From the NCBI RefSeq assembly GCF_900589395.1, contig NZ_UUIS01000090.1, forward strand, positions 23,495-87,494: DNA of 64,000 bases, given 5' to 3'. A program made the position numbers and the translations under genes. The notes under the pieces were generated by a model. That model saw only the letters and a program-made list of their open reading frames with translations, made no database searches and was not told the DNA's origin. The stretch's first letter is position 1. Each line of letters starts with the position of its first letter. Positions 1-8,206 of this stretch are shown here, in pieces. The stretch comes from Pseudomonas viridiflava. Lineage in GTDB: Bacteria; Pseudomonadota; Gammaproteobacteria; Pseudomonadales; Pseudomonadaceae.

Positions 1-618
1 TTCCGGGTCGGTGAGGATGGCCTGGCGTGCGACTTCGTTGAAGGCGATGTTCTGCGCCGACAGCTTGGGTGCAGAGGCAATGGCCAGGCAATGACGCACC
101 CTGTCGGGAAAGGTGATGGTCCATTGCAGCGCCTGCATGCCGCCCAGGCTGCCACCGACCACCGCCGCCCATTGTTCGATACCCAGCAAGTCGGCCAGCC
201 GCGCCTGGCTGTGCACCCAGTCTTCGACGGTGACCACCGGGAAGTTGGCGCCATAGGGCTCGCCGGTCTGCGGGTCGATGCTGCTGGGGCCGGTCGAGCC
301 GTTGCAGCCACCCAGGTTATTGAGGCTGACGACGAAGAAACGGTGGGTGTCGATCGGCTTGCCGGGGCCGATGCAACTGTCCCACCAGCCCGGCTTGCGC
401 TCTTCGGTGCTGTGGTAGCCGGCCGCATGGTGATGGCCCGACAGGGCGTGGCAGATCAGCACGGCGTTGCTGCGCTGGGCATTCAACTGGCCGTAGGTTT
501 CGTAGATCAGGTCATAGGCGGGCAGAGTGCGGCCACAGGCCAGCGCCAGAGGCTCGCTGAAATGCGCCAGCTGCGGCGTGACCAGACCAACACAATCGGG
601 GGGAAAGACCGTGGGCAT
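1..618 (-). CDS. metX: Homoserine O-acyltransferase MetX (partial, C-terminal part outside window)
   Basis: Acylates the hydroxyl of L-homoserine in the first committed step of methionine synthesis; Pseudomonas MetX proteins are known to prefer succinyl-CoA despite the MetX-type fold. The first 206 codons are present, starting MPTVFPPDCVGLV and running off the left edge. Visible alpha/beta-hydrolase features are NAVLICHALSGHHHAAG (oxyanion region), NNLGGCNGSTGPSS and the nucleophile elbow VVGGSLGGMQALQW. The catalytic Asp and His lie outside the window. metW normally follows in Pseudomonas but cannot be checked here. The gene reads in the same direction as yggT-proC-yggS but is separated from yggT by about 410 bases filled with two palindromic repeats, so it probably has its own promoter. 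Family identification is firm; acyl-donor preference is inferred. Confidence 0.95.
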   Translation of the reverse strand, partial: MPTVFPPDCVGLVTPQLAHFSEPLALACGRTLPAYDLIYETYGQLNAQRSNAVLICHALSGHHHAAGYHSTEERKPGWWDSCIGPGKPIDTHRFFVVSLNNLGGCNGSTGPSSIDPQTGEPYGANFPVVTVEDWVHSQARLADLLGIEQWAAVVGGSLGGMQALQWTITFPDRVRHCLAIASAPKLSAQNIAFNEVARQAILTDPE

Positions 619-712
619 CGACCCTGCTCTCGCTTGAAAGAGGCGTAAGTCTAAAGACCCGAGGGGGCAGCGGCAACCAATCAACAGCGGCGTGAGCCCT
701 GACAACGCGCCC

Positions 713-831
713 GTAGGAGCGCGCTTGCCCGCGACCGAGTGCGTAGCGCTCGTAAAATCTCGAAAACGCCACAATTTTACGACTGCTAACGCAGCCGGTC
801 GCGGTGGTCCGGCATTCCGGCAAGCGCGCTC
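713..831. repeat. Family A long palindromic repeat, copy 1
   Basis: The left arm begins GTAGGAGCGCGCTTGCCCGCG followed by ACCGAGTGCGTAGCGCTCG. The right arm is its approximate inverse complement, but with the ACGACTGCTAACGCAGCCGG variant and a 16-base module (GGTGGTCCGGCATTCC) between the inner and outer parts. The outer end CAAGCGCGCTC lacks the final CTAC. The unit resembles two inward-facing Pseudomonas REP sequences joined into one hairpin. Confidence 0.85.
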
Positions 832-882
832 TCATCAAACATGAAATAACTTGTTGATTTTATTGACTACGAAATTCACACC

Positions 883-1023
883 TGTAGGAGCGCGCTTGCC
901 CGCGACCGAGTGCGTAGCAGTCGTAAAATTGTGGCGTTTCACAGATTCCAGATCGGAAATTTGTAGTGCCTCACCAATTTTACGAGCGCTAGCGCACTCG
1001 GTCGCGGGCAAGCGCGCTCCTAC
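883..1023. repeat. Family A long palindromic repeat, copy 2
   Basis: Both arms are intact. TGTAGGAGCGCGCTTGCCC at the left is mirrored by GGGCAAGCGCGCTCCTA at the right, and complementarity continues inward through ACCGAGTGCG and TCGTAAAATT, giving an imperfect stem of about 50 bp with a loop of about 40 bases. An AT-rich flank (about 843-882) resembles sequence near 63614, suggesting a larger ancestral unit. With copy 1 it fills the metX-yggT gap. Confidence 0.88.
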
Positions 1024-1030
1024 CAAGCAT

Positions 1031-1645
1031 TCAGATCAGCAGGCGCAGCACCGTAGGCATGGCGGACATCTTGATCAGCCAGACGATGACGGTCATCTCG
1101 ATCAGCTTGATCGCCATGAAGGCGACAATCGGCGACAGGTCCAGGCCGCCCAGGTTGGGCAGGCGCTGGCGCAGCGGTGCCAGCAGCGGCTCGCAGATCT
1201 GGTTGACCAGTTGCGCCGCCGGGTTGTGGCTGGCCGGGGCGACCCACGACAGGATCACGCTGATGAGCAGGGCCCAGAAAAAGATGTTCAGCAGCAGCAC
1301 GGTGACGCCGATCAGGGCCCATACCAGCAGGTGCAGCACGGCGCCCAGAATGCCGATGCGATAAGGGTCGATGGTGCCGACTTCCAGCATCAATACCGCG
1401 GCCATGACCAGCATCTGCACGATGATGCCCAGCACCAGCGAAGACATGTCCAGGCCGAACAGGCTGGGAATGGCCCGGCGCATCGGGCGCAGCAGCGGCT
1501 GGGTGGCCTTGACGATGAACTGGCTCATCGGGTTGTAGAAATCGGCCCGCACCAGTTGCAACACGAAGCGCAGCATGACAATCAGCAGGTACAGGCTGCC
1601 CAGGGTGGTGACGATGAAACTTGCAGCGTTGGTCAACTCGGTCAT
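1031..1645 (-). CDS. yggT: YggT family integral membrane protein
   Basis: A 204-residue membrane protein with two tandem YGGT repeats. Each has a hydrophobic helix followed by a conserved amphipathic stretch: residues 34-60 with RADFYNPMSQFIVKATQPLL and near residue 140 with ASHNPAAQLVNQICEPLLAP. Four or more membrane segments are evident. The biochemical role is not established; family members have been linked to osmotic tolerance and division-site assembly in other organisms. It lies 24 bases downstream of proC on the same strand, the usual yggS-proC-yggT arrangement, so it is probably cotranscribed with them. The start ATG has CGGGAGCAG a few bases upstream. Family assignment is firm, function open. 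Confidence 0.9.
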   Translation of the reverse strand: MTELTNAASFIVTTLGSLYLLIVMLRFVLQLVRADFYNPMSQFIVKATQPLLRPMRRAIPSLFGLDMSSLVLGIIVQMLVMAAVLMLEVGTIDPYRIGILGAVLHLLVWALIGVTVLLLNIFFWALLISVILSWVAPASHNPAAQLVNQICEPLLAPLRQRLPNLGGLDLSPIVAFMAIKLIEMTVIVWLIKMSAMPTVLRLLI

Positions 1646-1669
1646 CTATCTGCTCCCGGTAATCGAATG

Positions 1670-2491
1670 TTATTGACCCAGTTGCTCGGCCAGTTCGGCT
1701 GAACGATGGGCAGCGGCGGTAAGGGCTGTCTCGACCAGACGCTCGAAACCACCTGCCTGGAAGGCCTTGATGGCCGCTTCCGTGGTGCCTGCCGGCGAGG
1801 TCACGCGGCGACGCAGTTCGGCGGCATCCACGTCGCTGCCGGTGCTCATCAGCGCCGCGCCCAGGGCGGTCTGTTCGGTGAGCTGGCGCGCCACGTGTTC
1901 AGGCAGGCCCAGCTTGACGCCGGCGGCGGTCATCGCCTCGATCAGCAGGAAGAAATACGCCGGCCCGCTGCCGGACACGGCGGTCACGGCATCGAGCTGC
2001 TGTTCCTGTTCAAGCCACAGGGCGATGCCAACGGCCGACAGTAACTGCTCGGCCTGCTGGCGCTGGGTGTCGGTGACCTTGTCGGTGGCGTACAGGCCAC
2101 TGACGCCCTTGCGCAGCAGCGCCGGGGTGTTGGGCATGCAGCGCACCACCGGCTGCTGCTCGCCCAGCCACTGATTGAGGCTGGCGCAGGTGATGCCGGC
2201 AGCGACCGAGACGATCAGTTGCCCGGGCTTGAGGCTGGGGCTCAGGGCCTGGCAGACGTTTTTCATCATCTGCGGCTTGACCGCCAGCAGGATCACGTCG
2301 GCGCCCTCGATGGCCTCGGCGTTGTCGGCCATCACGGTGATGCCATGCTCGGCACTGATGCGCGCCCGGGTGTCGGCGCCCGGGTCGCTGGCGCGGATGT
2401 CGGCGGCGTCGACGCCCTGGGCGCGCAGGCCGCCGATCAGGCTGGCGGCCATGTTGCCGGCGCCGATAAAGGCAATGCGAGTGGTGCTCAT
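1670..2491 (-). CDS. proC: Pyrroline-5-carboxylate reductase
   Basis: Catalyses the NAD(P)H-dependent reduction of 1-pyrroline-5-carboxylate to L-proline, the last step of proline synthesis, in the cytoplasm. The 273-residue product opens with the Rossmann motif RIAFIGAGNMAASLIGGL and carries the C-terminal P5CR signature, including AVSGSGPAYFFLLIEAM and VTSPAGTTEAAI. The start at 2491 is chosen because AGGAAAC precedes the ATG at good spacing and the protein then has the normal family length; a longer in-frame extension upstream overlaps yggS and is not credible. It sits 23 bases after yggS and just before yggT, forming an operon. Confidence 0.97.
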   Translation of the reverse strand: MSTTRIAFIGAGNMAASLIGGLRAQGVDAADIRASDPGADTRARISAEHGITVMADNAEAIEGADVILLAVKPQMMKNVCQALSPSLKPGQLIVSVAAGITCASLNQWLGEQQPVVRCMPNTPALLRKGVSGLYATDKVTDTQRQQAEQLLSAVGIALWLEQEQQLDAVTAVSGSGPAYFFLLIEAMTAAGVKLGLPEHVARQLTEQTALGAALMSTGSDVDAAELRRRVTSPAGTTEAAIKAFQAGGFERLVETALTAAAHRSAELAEQLGQ

Positions 2492-2514
2492 GAACAGTTT
2501 CCTTGAGTCAGAGA

Positions 2515-3201
2515 TCAGGATTGGCCGTAGTTGCGGGCGCCAAACAGGGCCGTGCCGACGCGCACCCAGGTGGCGCCTTCGGCAATGGCGGCCTCCAGGT
2601 CGTGGCTCATGCCCATCGACAAGGTGTCCAGCGCGTGGGGAAGTTGTTCTTGCAGTGTCCTTACCTGCGCAAAGGCAGCGCGCTGCGCGGCCACATCGTC
2701 CGTAGGCTCCGGGATCGCCATCAGGCCGCGCAGAGTCAGGTGCGGCAGCTGCGCAATGGCGGCGGCCAGGGCGGGCAGGTCTTCGGCGCTGCAGCCCGAT
2801 TTGCTGGCCTCGCCGCTGACGTTGACCTGGATGCAGATATTCAGCGGCTCCAGATGCGTGGGGCGTTGTTCGGACAGGCGTTGGGCGATTTTCAGGCGGT
2901 CCACGGAATGTACCCAGTCGAAGTGCTCGGCAATGGCACGGGTCTTGTTCGACTGAATGGGGCCGATGAAATGCCAGCACAAGGGCAGGTCGGACAATTG
3001 TTGTTGTTTATCCAGCGCTTCCTGCAGGTAGTTCTCGCCGAAGTGATGCAGGCCGGCGTCGAAGGCTTCACGCAGGTCGGCCGCCGGCTTGGTTTTGCTT
3101 ACAGCCAGCAGGCCGATGCTCGCGGGGTCGCGTCGGGCGGCCTGGGCGGCGTCGCCGATTCGGTGTTCGAGCGTTGATATATTCGCCGCTATCGTGGACA
3201 T
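2515..3201 (-). CDS. yggS: YggS/PLPBP family pyridoxal phosphate homeostasis protein
   Basis: A PLP-binding protein with the alanine-racemase-like single-domain barrel and no known catalytic activity; the family (YggS, PROSC/PLPBP) buffers free PLP and affects amino-acid and keto-acid balance. The 228-residue protein carries the PLP lysine at K36 (LLAVSKTKP), WHFIGPIQSNK, and the C-terminal SMGMSHDLEAAIAEGATWVR phosphate-binding region. The start at 3201 (MSTIAANIST) gives the standard length. It is the first gene of the yggS-proC-yggT operon and is divergent from pilT across 55 bases, which must hold both promoters. Confidence 0.95.
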   Translation of the reverse strand: MSTIAANISTLEHRIGDAAQAARRDPASIGLLAVSKTKPAADLREAFDAGLHHFGENYLQEALDKQQQLSDLPLCWHFIGPIQSNKTRAIAEHFDWVHSVDRLKIAQRLSEQRPTHLEPLNICIQVNVSGEASKSGCSAEDLPALAAAIAQLPHLTLRGLMAIPEPTDDVAAQRAAFAQVRTLQEQLPHALDTLSMGMSHDLEAAIAEGATWVRVGTALFGARNYGQS

Positions 3202-3256
3202 TGATTCGTGCCAGCAGGTCTGAGGTCTGCGGCATTCTATGTGATTGAGGAGCTGT

Positions 3257-4291
3257 ATGGATATTACCGAGCTGCTGGCCTTCAGTGCCAAACAAGGCGC
3301 TTCCGACTTGCACCTCTCTGCAGGGCTGCCGCCGATGATCCGCGTCGATGGCGACGTCAGGCGCATCAACCTGCCGGCACTGGATGCCAAGCAGGTCAAG
3401 GCGTTGATCTACGACATCATGAACGACAAGCAGCGCCAGGACTTCGAGGAGCGCCTGGAAACCGACTTTTCGTTCGAGGTGCCCGGCGTGGCGCGCTTTA
3501 GGGTCAATGCGTTCAACCAGAATCGCGGCGCCGGCGCGGTGTTCCGGACCATTCCGTCAAGGATCCTGAGCCTGGAAGACCTGGGGATGGGCGAAGTGTT
3601 TCGACGCATCACCGATGTGCCGCGCGGACTGGTGCTGGTTACCGGGCCCACCGGCTCGGGCAAGTCGACGACCCTGGCCGCGATGGTCGATTACCTCAAC
3701 AGCAACAAGCACCACCACATCCTGACCATCGAGGACCCGATCGAATTCGTCCACGAATCCAAGAAGTGCCTGGTCAACCAGCGTGAAGTGCACCGCGATA
3801 CGCTGGGTTTTTCCGAGGCGTTGCGGTCGGCCCTGCGCGAAGACCCGGACGTGATCCTGGTGGGCGAGATGCGCGACCTGGAAACCATCCGCCTGGCGCT
3901 GACCGCCGCCGAAACCGGGCACCTGGTGTTCGGCACCTTGCACACCACCTCGGCGGCCAAGACCATCGACCGGGTGGTGGACGTGTTTCCGGCGGCTGAA
4001 AAGTCCATGATCCGCTCGATGCTCTCCGAATCCCTGCATGCCGTGATTTCCCAGGCGCTGCTGAAGAAGGTCGGCGGTGGGCGGGTGGCCGCGCATGAAA
4101 TCATGATGGGGACACCGGCGATCCGTAACCTGATCCGCGAGGACAAGGTGGCGCAGATGTATTCGTCGATTCAGACCGGTGGGGCGATGGGCATGCAGAC
4201 CCTGGACATGTGCCTGGCCGATCTGCTCAAGCGCGGCCTGATCAGCCGCGAAAGCGCCCGGGAAAAAGCCAAGCTGCCGGATAACTTCTAA
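3257..4291 (+). CDS. pilT: Type IV pilus retraction ATPase PilT
   Basis: Hexameric motor that depolymerises type IV pili and powers twitching. The 344 residues match the family length: N-terminal PAS-like domain, Walker A GPTGSGKST (130-138), Asp box near ILTIEDPIEF, Walker B around VILVGEMRD (E204), His box TGHLVFGTLHTTSA and the C-terminal AIRNLIRE motif typical of PilT. The start is set by TGAGGAG 8 bases before ATG 3257. In P. aeruginosa pilU follows immediately; here the next gene is a reverse-strand NlpC/P60 protein, so pilU is absent from this site. The pilus chemosensory genes lie 8 kb downstream. Confidence 0.97.
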   Translation: MDITELLAFSAKQGASDLHLSAGLPPMIRVDGDVRRINLPALDAKQVKALIYDIMNDKQRQDFEERLETDFSFEVPGVARFRVNAFNQNRGAGAVFRTIPSRILSLEDLGMGEVFRRITDVPRGLVLVTGPTGSGKSTTLAAMVDYLNSNKHHHILTIEDPIEFVHESKKCLVNQREVHRDTLGFSEALRSALREDPDVILVGEMRDLETIRLALTAAETGHLVFGTLHTTSAAKTIDRVVDVFPAAEKSMIRSMLSESLHAVISQALLKKVGGGRVAAHEIMMGTPAIRNLIREDKVAQMYSSIQTGGAMGMQTLDMCLADLLKRGLISRESAREKAKLPDNF

Positions 4292-4312
4292 ACCCCGGCG
4301 CCCAAGCTGTCT

Positions 4313-4477
4313 TGTAGGAGCGCGCTTGCCGGAATGCCGGACCACCGCGACCGAGTGCGCAGCGCTCGCAAATTCTTGGAAACGCTGAAAGTCTGCAGCG
4401 AATAACTGAAAAATTTATGAAACGCTGAAAATTTACGACTGCTAACGCAGCCGGTCGCGGGCAAGCGCGCTCCTACA
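4313..4477. repeat. Family A long palindromic repeat, copy 3
   Basis: The longest copy. The left arm reads TGTAGGAGCGCGCTTGCC, then the module GGAATGCCGGACCACC, then GCGACCGAGTGCGCAGCGC. The right arm ends GCGGGCAAGCGCGCTCCTACA without the module. The interior repeats GAAACGCTGAAA twice. It occupies most of the pilT to NlpC/P60 convergent gap (4292-4551). No T-run terminator is visible there. Confidence 0.85.
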
Positions 4478-4551
4478 GGGCGGCATCGTGCGTTGGTACC
4501 GACAGCAGTCGCGCGTTGGTACAGCAGTAGCATCGAGCGCAGGCGCCTGAC

Positions 4552-5223
4552 TCAGTTCCTGGCAATATTCAGCGCCGGCTTCTGCTTGGGCAGTACGCGC
4601 TTGGCAACCTTGTAGCTCTTGTTCCAGTACGGTTTTTTCAGGGTGTCGACGGTCACGGCCTTGCCGCGGCGGGGCGCGTGGACGAAGCGATCGTTACCCA
4701 GGTAGATGGCCACGTGGTTGATGCGGCGGCTCTTGATGTTGAAGAACAACAGGTCGCCAGGTTTCAGGTCCTTGCGGTCCACGGCCTGGCCATGACCTTC
4801 GGCCATGTCGCGCGAGCTGCGTGGCAGGTCGACATTGGTCACGTCGGTAAAGGCGTACTTGACCAGGCCGCTGCAATCGAGGCCTTTGCCCGGGGTGTTG
4901 CCGCCCCAGCGATAGGGCGTGCCGACCGCTTCCAGGGCACGCTTGACGACAGCGTTGCCCTGTTTGCTGGCACCGGCCACGGCAGGCGACACCACGGATT
5001 TGCGCGAATTGTTGGCCGTTACAGGGCCTTGGGCAGGGCTCGCCTTGCGGGCGCGGGGCACGCTGACGGTCTCGGTGCGGGTGGTTTCGCGCGAGGCCGA
5101 GGCAGGGCTCTTGGCGGTATAGCCGGAGAAGCCGGCAGGCAGGGTTTGCTCACGATTGGTGGCGTGGGCGGCCAATGGCATAAGGAGACAAACAGTCAGC
5201 CATGTCTTGAAAAAAGGACGCAT
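4552..5223 (-). CDS. NlpC/P60 family cell-wall endopeptidase, exported
   Basis: Predicted peptidoglycan D,L-endopeptidase. Residues 1-21 form a signal peptide (MRPFFKTWLTVCLLMPLAAHA). A basic, Ser/Ala-rich linker runs to about residue 88, followed by the NlpC/P60 domain with the catalytic Cys117 (GLDCSGLVKYAF), His170 (INHVAIYLG) and His182 (FVHAPRRG). RWGGNTPGKGLDCSG is the standard lead-in. The domain most resembles the MepS/Spr type. The TM2 gene upstream is divergent, so it is probably monocistronic. Specificity cannot be read from sequence; the predicted fold and triad are clear. Confidence 0.88.
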   Translation of the reverse strand: MRPFFKTWLTVCLLMPLAAHATNREQTLPAGFSGYTAKSPASASRETTRTETVSVPRARKASPAQGPVTANNSRKSVVSPAVAGASKQGNAVVKRALEAVGTPYRWGGNTPGKGLDCSGLVKYAFTDVTNVDLPRSSRDMAEGHGQAVDRKDLKPGDLLFFNIKSRRINHVAIYLGNDRFVHAPRRGKAVTVDTLKKPYWNKSYKVAKRVLPKQKPALNIARN

Positions 5224-5471
5224 TCGGCAGGGCTCTTAAAGATCAGCGCGCAACTCTATAACACCTTGCGCCCAAAGCCGACCCCACCCCGGGACACTTT
5301 TACCCCTCAATCGTTGCAATTATTGTTATGGATTGTCTTGTATTGTGTAGCAATCCCTTGTGTTACAAGGCCTTGCGGAATCGATAAAGGGCATCCGCCA
5401 TACGTCGGATGACCGATAAAAAGTCACAAAACTTACACGAATTTTTTTCTATCAATGCGAAGAGGCAGTTT

Positions 5472-5879
5472 ATGAACGGCTATACCTCCAATACGCACAG
5501 CAAGGTCCTGGGTTACCTGCTGTGGATTTTCGGCTTCCTGGGCGCGCACCGCTTCTACTTTGGCAAGCCGGTAACAGGCACGATCTGGTTCTTCACCCTG
5601 GGCCTGTTCGGCATTGGCTGGCTGATCGACCTGTTCCTGATTCCGTCGATGGACCGCGAGGCGGACTTGCGTTTCACTCCGGGCCCGACCGACTACAACC
5701 TGGCGTGGATTCTGCTGACCTTCCTGGGCATCTTCGGCGCCCACCGCCTGTACCAGGGTAAATGGGTCACCGCGATCATCTACTTTTTCACCGTCGGCCT
5801 GTTTGGCGTGGGTGTGCTGTATGACTTCTGGACCATGAACACCCAGATCTCGATCAAGAACGCCCAGCTGCACCGCTGA
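5472..5879 (+). CDS. TM2 domain-containing membrane protein
   Basis: A 135-residue membrane protein with two TM2-type units. Each pairs a helix with a G(F/I)xGAHR(F/L)Y turn: WIFGFLGAHRFYFGKP and LTFLGIFGAHRLYQGKW, each followed by a second helix ending in FFTxGLFGxGxLxD. The molecular role of prokaryotic TM2 proteins is unknown. ATG 5472 is preferred because AGAGG lies 6-7 bases upstream; an in-frame start 63 bases earlier has no obvious ribosome site. The preceding 248 bases (5224-5471) are AT-rich compared with the surroundings and presumably hold divergent promoters, but no convincing -35/-10 pair could be fixed. It converges on pyrC' with a 42-base gap. Confidence 0.8.
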   Translation: MNGYTSNTHSKVLGYLLWIFGFLGAHRFYFGKPVTGTIWFFTLGLFGIGWLIDLFLIPSMDREADLRFTPGPTDYNLAWILLTFLGIFGAHRLYQGKWVTAIIYFFTVGLFGVGVLYDFWTMNTQISIKNAQLHR

Positions 5880-5921
5880 ACCGCAGCCGGACGGAGCGCT
5901 GTTGAGCTTGGGGAGCGCTTG

Positions 5922-7193
5922 TCAGGCGCTGTAGCTGATGCGCCCGTCCACCAGCGTGTAACGCACCGCACCCGGCAGGCAGTGGCCCAGGAACGGGCAG
6001 TTTTCGCCGCGTGACAGCCAGGCCTGGCCGGCCAGGGTGCTGGCGTTCGGGTCGAACAGCACCAGGTCGGCTGCCAGTCCTTGCTGCAACTGCCCGGCCG
6101 GCAGGCGCAATGCCGCCGCCGGACCTGCGCTCAGGCGGTCAAGCAGGGTCGGCAGGTCGAGCAGGCCGTCCTCCACCAGGGTCATGGCCAGTGGCAGCAG
6201 CAATTCCACACTGCTGATGCCCGGCTCGGTCGCACCGAACGGCGCCAGCTTGGCGTCGCGCTCGTGCGGCTGGTGGTGGCTGGAAATGGCCTGGATCACC
6301 CCGGACTTCACCGCTTCGCGCAGGCCGTCACGGTCGGCGCGGGTGCGCAGCGGCGGCTGCACATGGTAGAGGCTGGAGAAGTCGATCAGCGCCTCATCGG
6401 TCAGGATCAACTGGTACAGCGCCACATCGGCGGTCACCGGCAGGCCGCGGGCCTGGGCGTCGGCGATCATCGCCGCGCCACGGGCGCAGGTCAGCTGGCT
6501 GAAGTGGGCACGCACGCCGCTTTGCTCGACCAGCAGCAGGTCGCGGGCCAGGGCCACGGTCTCGGCGGTTTCCGGAATGCCCACCAGCCCCAGGAAACTG
6601 GCGGTCGGGCCTTCATGGGCCAGGCCGCCGGCGGCCAGGTCATGGTCCTGCGAATTGAAAATCACGGTCAGGTCGAAGGTGGCGGCATATTCCAGCGCCC
6701 GGCACAGGGTCCGGGTGTTGGCAAAGGTTTGCAAACCGTTGCCGAACGCCACGCAGCCGGCGTCGCGCAGGGCGACCAGTTCGGCCAGTTGCTCGCCTTC
6801 CAGGCCCTTGCTCAGGGCGCCGATCGGGTAGACCTTGCTGAAGCCGGCCTCACGGGCGCGGTCCAGAATCAGCTCGGCCACCGCCGAGGTGTCCAGCACC
6901 GGCCGGGTCTTGGGTGGGCAGCACAGGCTGGTCACGCCGCCGGCGGTGGCGGCACGGGTTTCGCTGGCGATGCTGCCCTTGCGGCTGTAGCCGGGCTCGC
7001 GCAGCGACACATTCAGGTCCACCAGGCCCGGTGCGGCCACAAGCCCTGTGGCGTCGATGCTTTGCGCCGGGGCAAAGCCTGCGGGCGCCGCGCCCACGGC
7101 CAGGATCCTGCCGGCTTCTATGTGCAGGTCGGTGACCTGGTCCAGCCCGCTGCGCGGGTCGATGACGCGAGCGCCGAGAATGCTGAGCTTCAC
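5922..7193 (-). CDS. pyrC': Dihydroorotase-like PyrC' (noncatalytic subunit of the aspartate transcarbamylase complex)
   Basis: A 423-residue amidohydrolase-fold protein. In Pseudomonas, PyrC' is known to be an inactive dihydroorotase needed to assemble the dodecameric aspartate transcarbamylase. The sequence agrees: the metal-binding HxH after the first strand is replaced by N61-V-S63 (GLVDLNVSLREPG), while the neighbouring REPG is retained. A separate active PyrC is expected elsewhere in the genome. The GTG start at 7193 overlaps the pyrB stop by four bases (GTGA), so expression is translationally coupled, fitting a structural subunit needed in equal amounts. An in-frame reading upstream of the GTG lies inside pyrB and is rejected. 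Confidence 0.93.
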   Translation of the reverse strand: MKLSILGARVIDPRSGLDQVTDLHIEAGRILAVGAAPAGFAPAQSIDATGLVAAPGLVDLNVSLREPGYSRKGSIASETRAATAGGVTSLCCPPKTRPVLDTSAVAELILDRAREAGFSKVYPIGALSKGLEGEQLAELVALRDAGCVAFGNGLQTFANTRTLCRALEYAATFDLTVIFNSQDHDLAAGGLAHEGPTASFLGLVGIPETAETVALARDLLLVEQSGVRAHFSQLTCARGAAMIADAQARGLPVTADVALYQLILTDEALIDFSSLYHVQPPLRTRADRDGLREAVKSGVIQAISSHHQPHERDAKLAPFGATEPGISSVELLLPLAMTLVEDGLLDLPTLLDRLSAGPAAALRLPAGQLQQGLAADLVLFDPNASTLAGQAWLSRGENCPFLGHCLPGAVRYTLVDGRISYSA

Positions 7194-8194
7194 AGGGCGT
7201 TCTCCTGCTCGAATTGACGTTGTGCGGTCTGACCGCTCATGGCCATGGACAACACGGCCATGCGCACGGCAATGCCGTAGGTCACCTGGTTGAGAATCAC
7301 CGAGCGGGGGCCGTCGGCCACTGCCGATTCGATCTCCACCCCGCGGTTGATGGGGCCTGGGTGCATGACAATGGCATCCGGTTTTGCGCCCGCCAGACGG
7401 GCCGTGGTCAGGCCGAACAGGCGGTAGAACTCGCCTTCGCTGGGCAGCAGCCCGCCCTGCATGCGTTCGCGTTGCAGGCGCAGCATGATCACCACATCGA
7501 CGTCCTTGAGGCCCTCGGCCAGGTCGGTGTAGACCTTCACACCGTATTGCTCGATGCCCACCGGCATCAGGGTCTTGGGCCCGATCACGCGGATGTCCGG
7601 GCAGCCCAGCGCCTTGAGCGCCAGCATGTTGGAGCGCGCCACGCGCGAATGCAGGATATCGCCGACGATGGCCACCGAAAGGTTCTCGAAGCCACCCTTG
7701 TGCCGGCGGATGGTCAGCATGTCGAGCATGCCCTGGGTCGGGTGCGCGTGCCGGCCGTCGCCGCCATTGATGATCGCCACGTCGGGGCATACGTGCTCGG
7801 CAATGAAGTGCGCCGCGCCGGAATCGGCATGGCGCACCACGAACATGTCGGCAGCCATGGCTTCAAGGTTACGCAAGGTGTCGAACAGGGTCTCGCCCTT
7901 GCTGGTCGAGGAGGTCGACACGTTCAGGGTGATCACGTCGGCCGACAGTCGCTGGGCGGCCAGTTCGAAGGTGGTGCGGGTGCGCGTCGAGTTCTCGAAA
8001 AACACGTTGCAGACCGTCTTGCCACGCAACAGCGGGACTTTTTTCACCGCCCGGGCGCCGACTTCCAGAAACGAGTCAGCGGTGTCGAGGATTTCTGTGA
8101 GCAGCTCGCGGGGCAGGCCGTCCAGTGACAGGAAATGGCGCAGCTGGCCCTGATGGTTGAGCTGCAGCGGTCGCTTGGCGTCGAGAGGCGTCAT
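7190..8194 (-). CDS. pyrB: Aspartate carbamoyltransferase catalytic chain
   Basis: Condenses carbamoyl phosphate with L-aspartate to N-carbamoyl aspartate, the committed step of pyrimidine synthesis. The 334 residues include the carbamoyl phosphate loop STRTRTTFE (from S69), the 80s loop STSSTSKGET, and HPTQGMLDMLT. The N-terminal extension relative to E. coli PyrB (about 25 residues ending near FLSLDGL) is typical of the Pseudomonas class of enzyme, where it carries nucleotide-effector sensitivity. It lies 12 bases after pyrR and overlaps pyrC', so pyrR-pyrB-pyrC' are one transcription unit. Confidence 0.97.
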   Translation of the reverse strand: MTPLDAKRPLQLNHQGQLRHFLSLDGLPRELLTEILDTADSFLEVGARAVKKVPLLRGKTVCNVFFENSTRTRTTFELAAQRLSADVITLNVSTSSTSKGETLFDTLRNLEAMAADMFVVRHADSGAAHFIAEHVCPDVAIINGGDGRHAHPTQGMLDMLTIRRHKGGFENLSVAIVGDILHSRVARSNMLALKALGCPDIRVIGPKTLMPVGIEQYGVKVYTDLAEGLKDVDVVIMLRLQRERMQGGLLPSEGEFYRLFGLTTARLAGAKPDAIVMHPGPINRGVEIESAVADGPRSVILNQVTYGIAVRMAVLSMAMSGQTAQRQFEQENAL

Positions 8195-8206
8195 CGCAAT
8201 GGACTC

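Noticed and set aside
713..1023. Family A hairpins as intrinsic terminators for metX or yggT neighbours
   Set aside because: The stems are long and GC-rich, but no T-run follows on either strand, and identical copies occur in unrelated gaps, so repeat identity explains them better.
6911..6930. Extending PyrC' upstream into pyrB to make a 622-residue protein
   Set aside because: The extension is out-of-frame pyrB sequence; GTG 7193 overlaps the pyrB stop and gives the family length.
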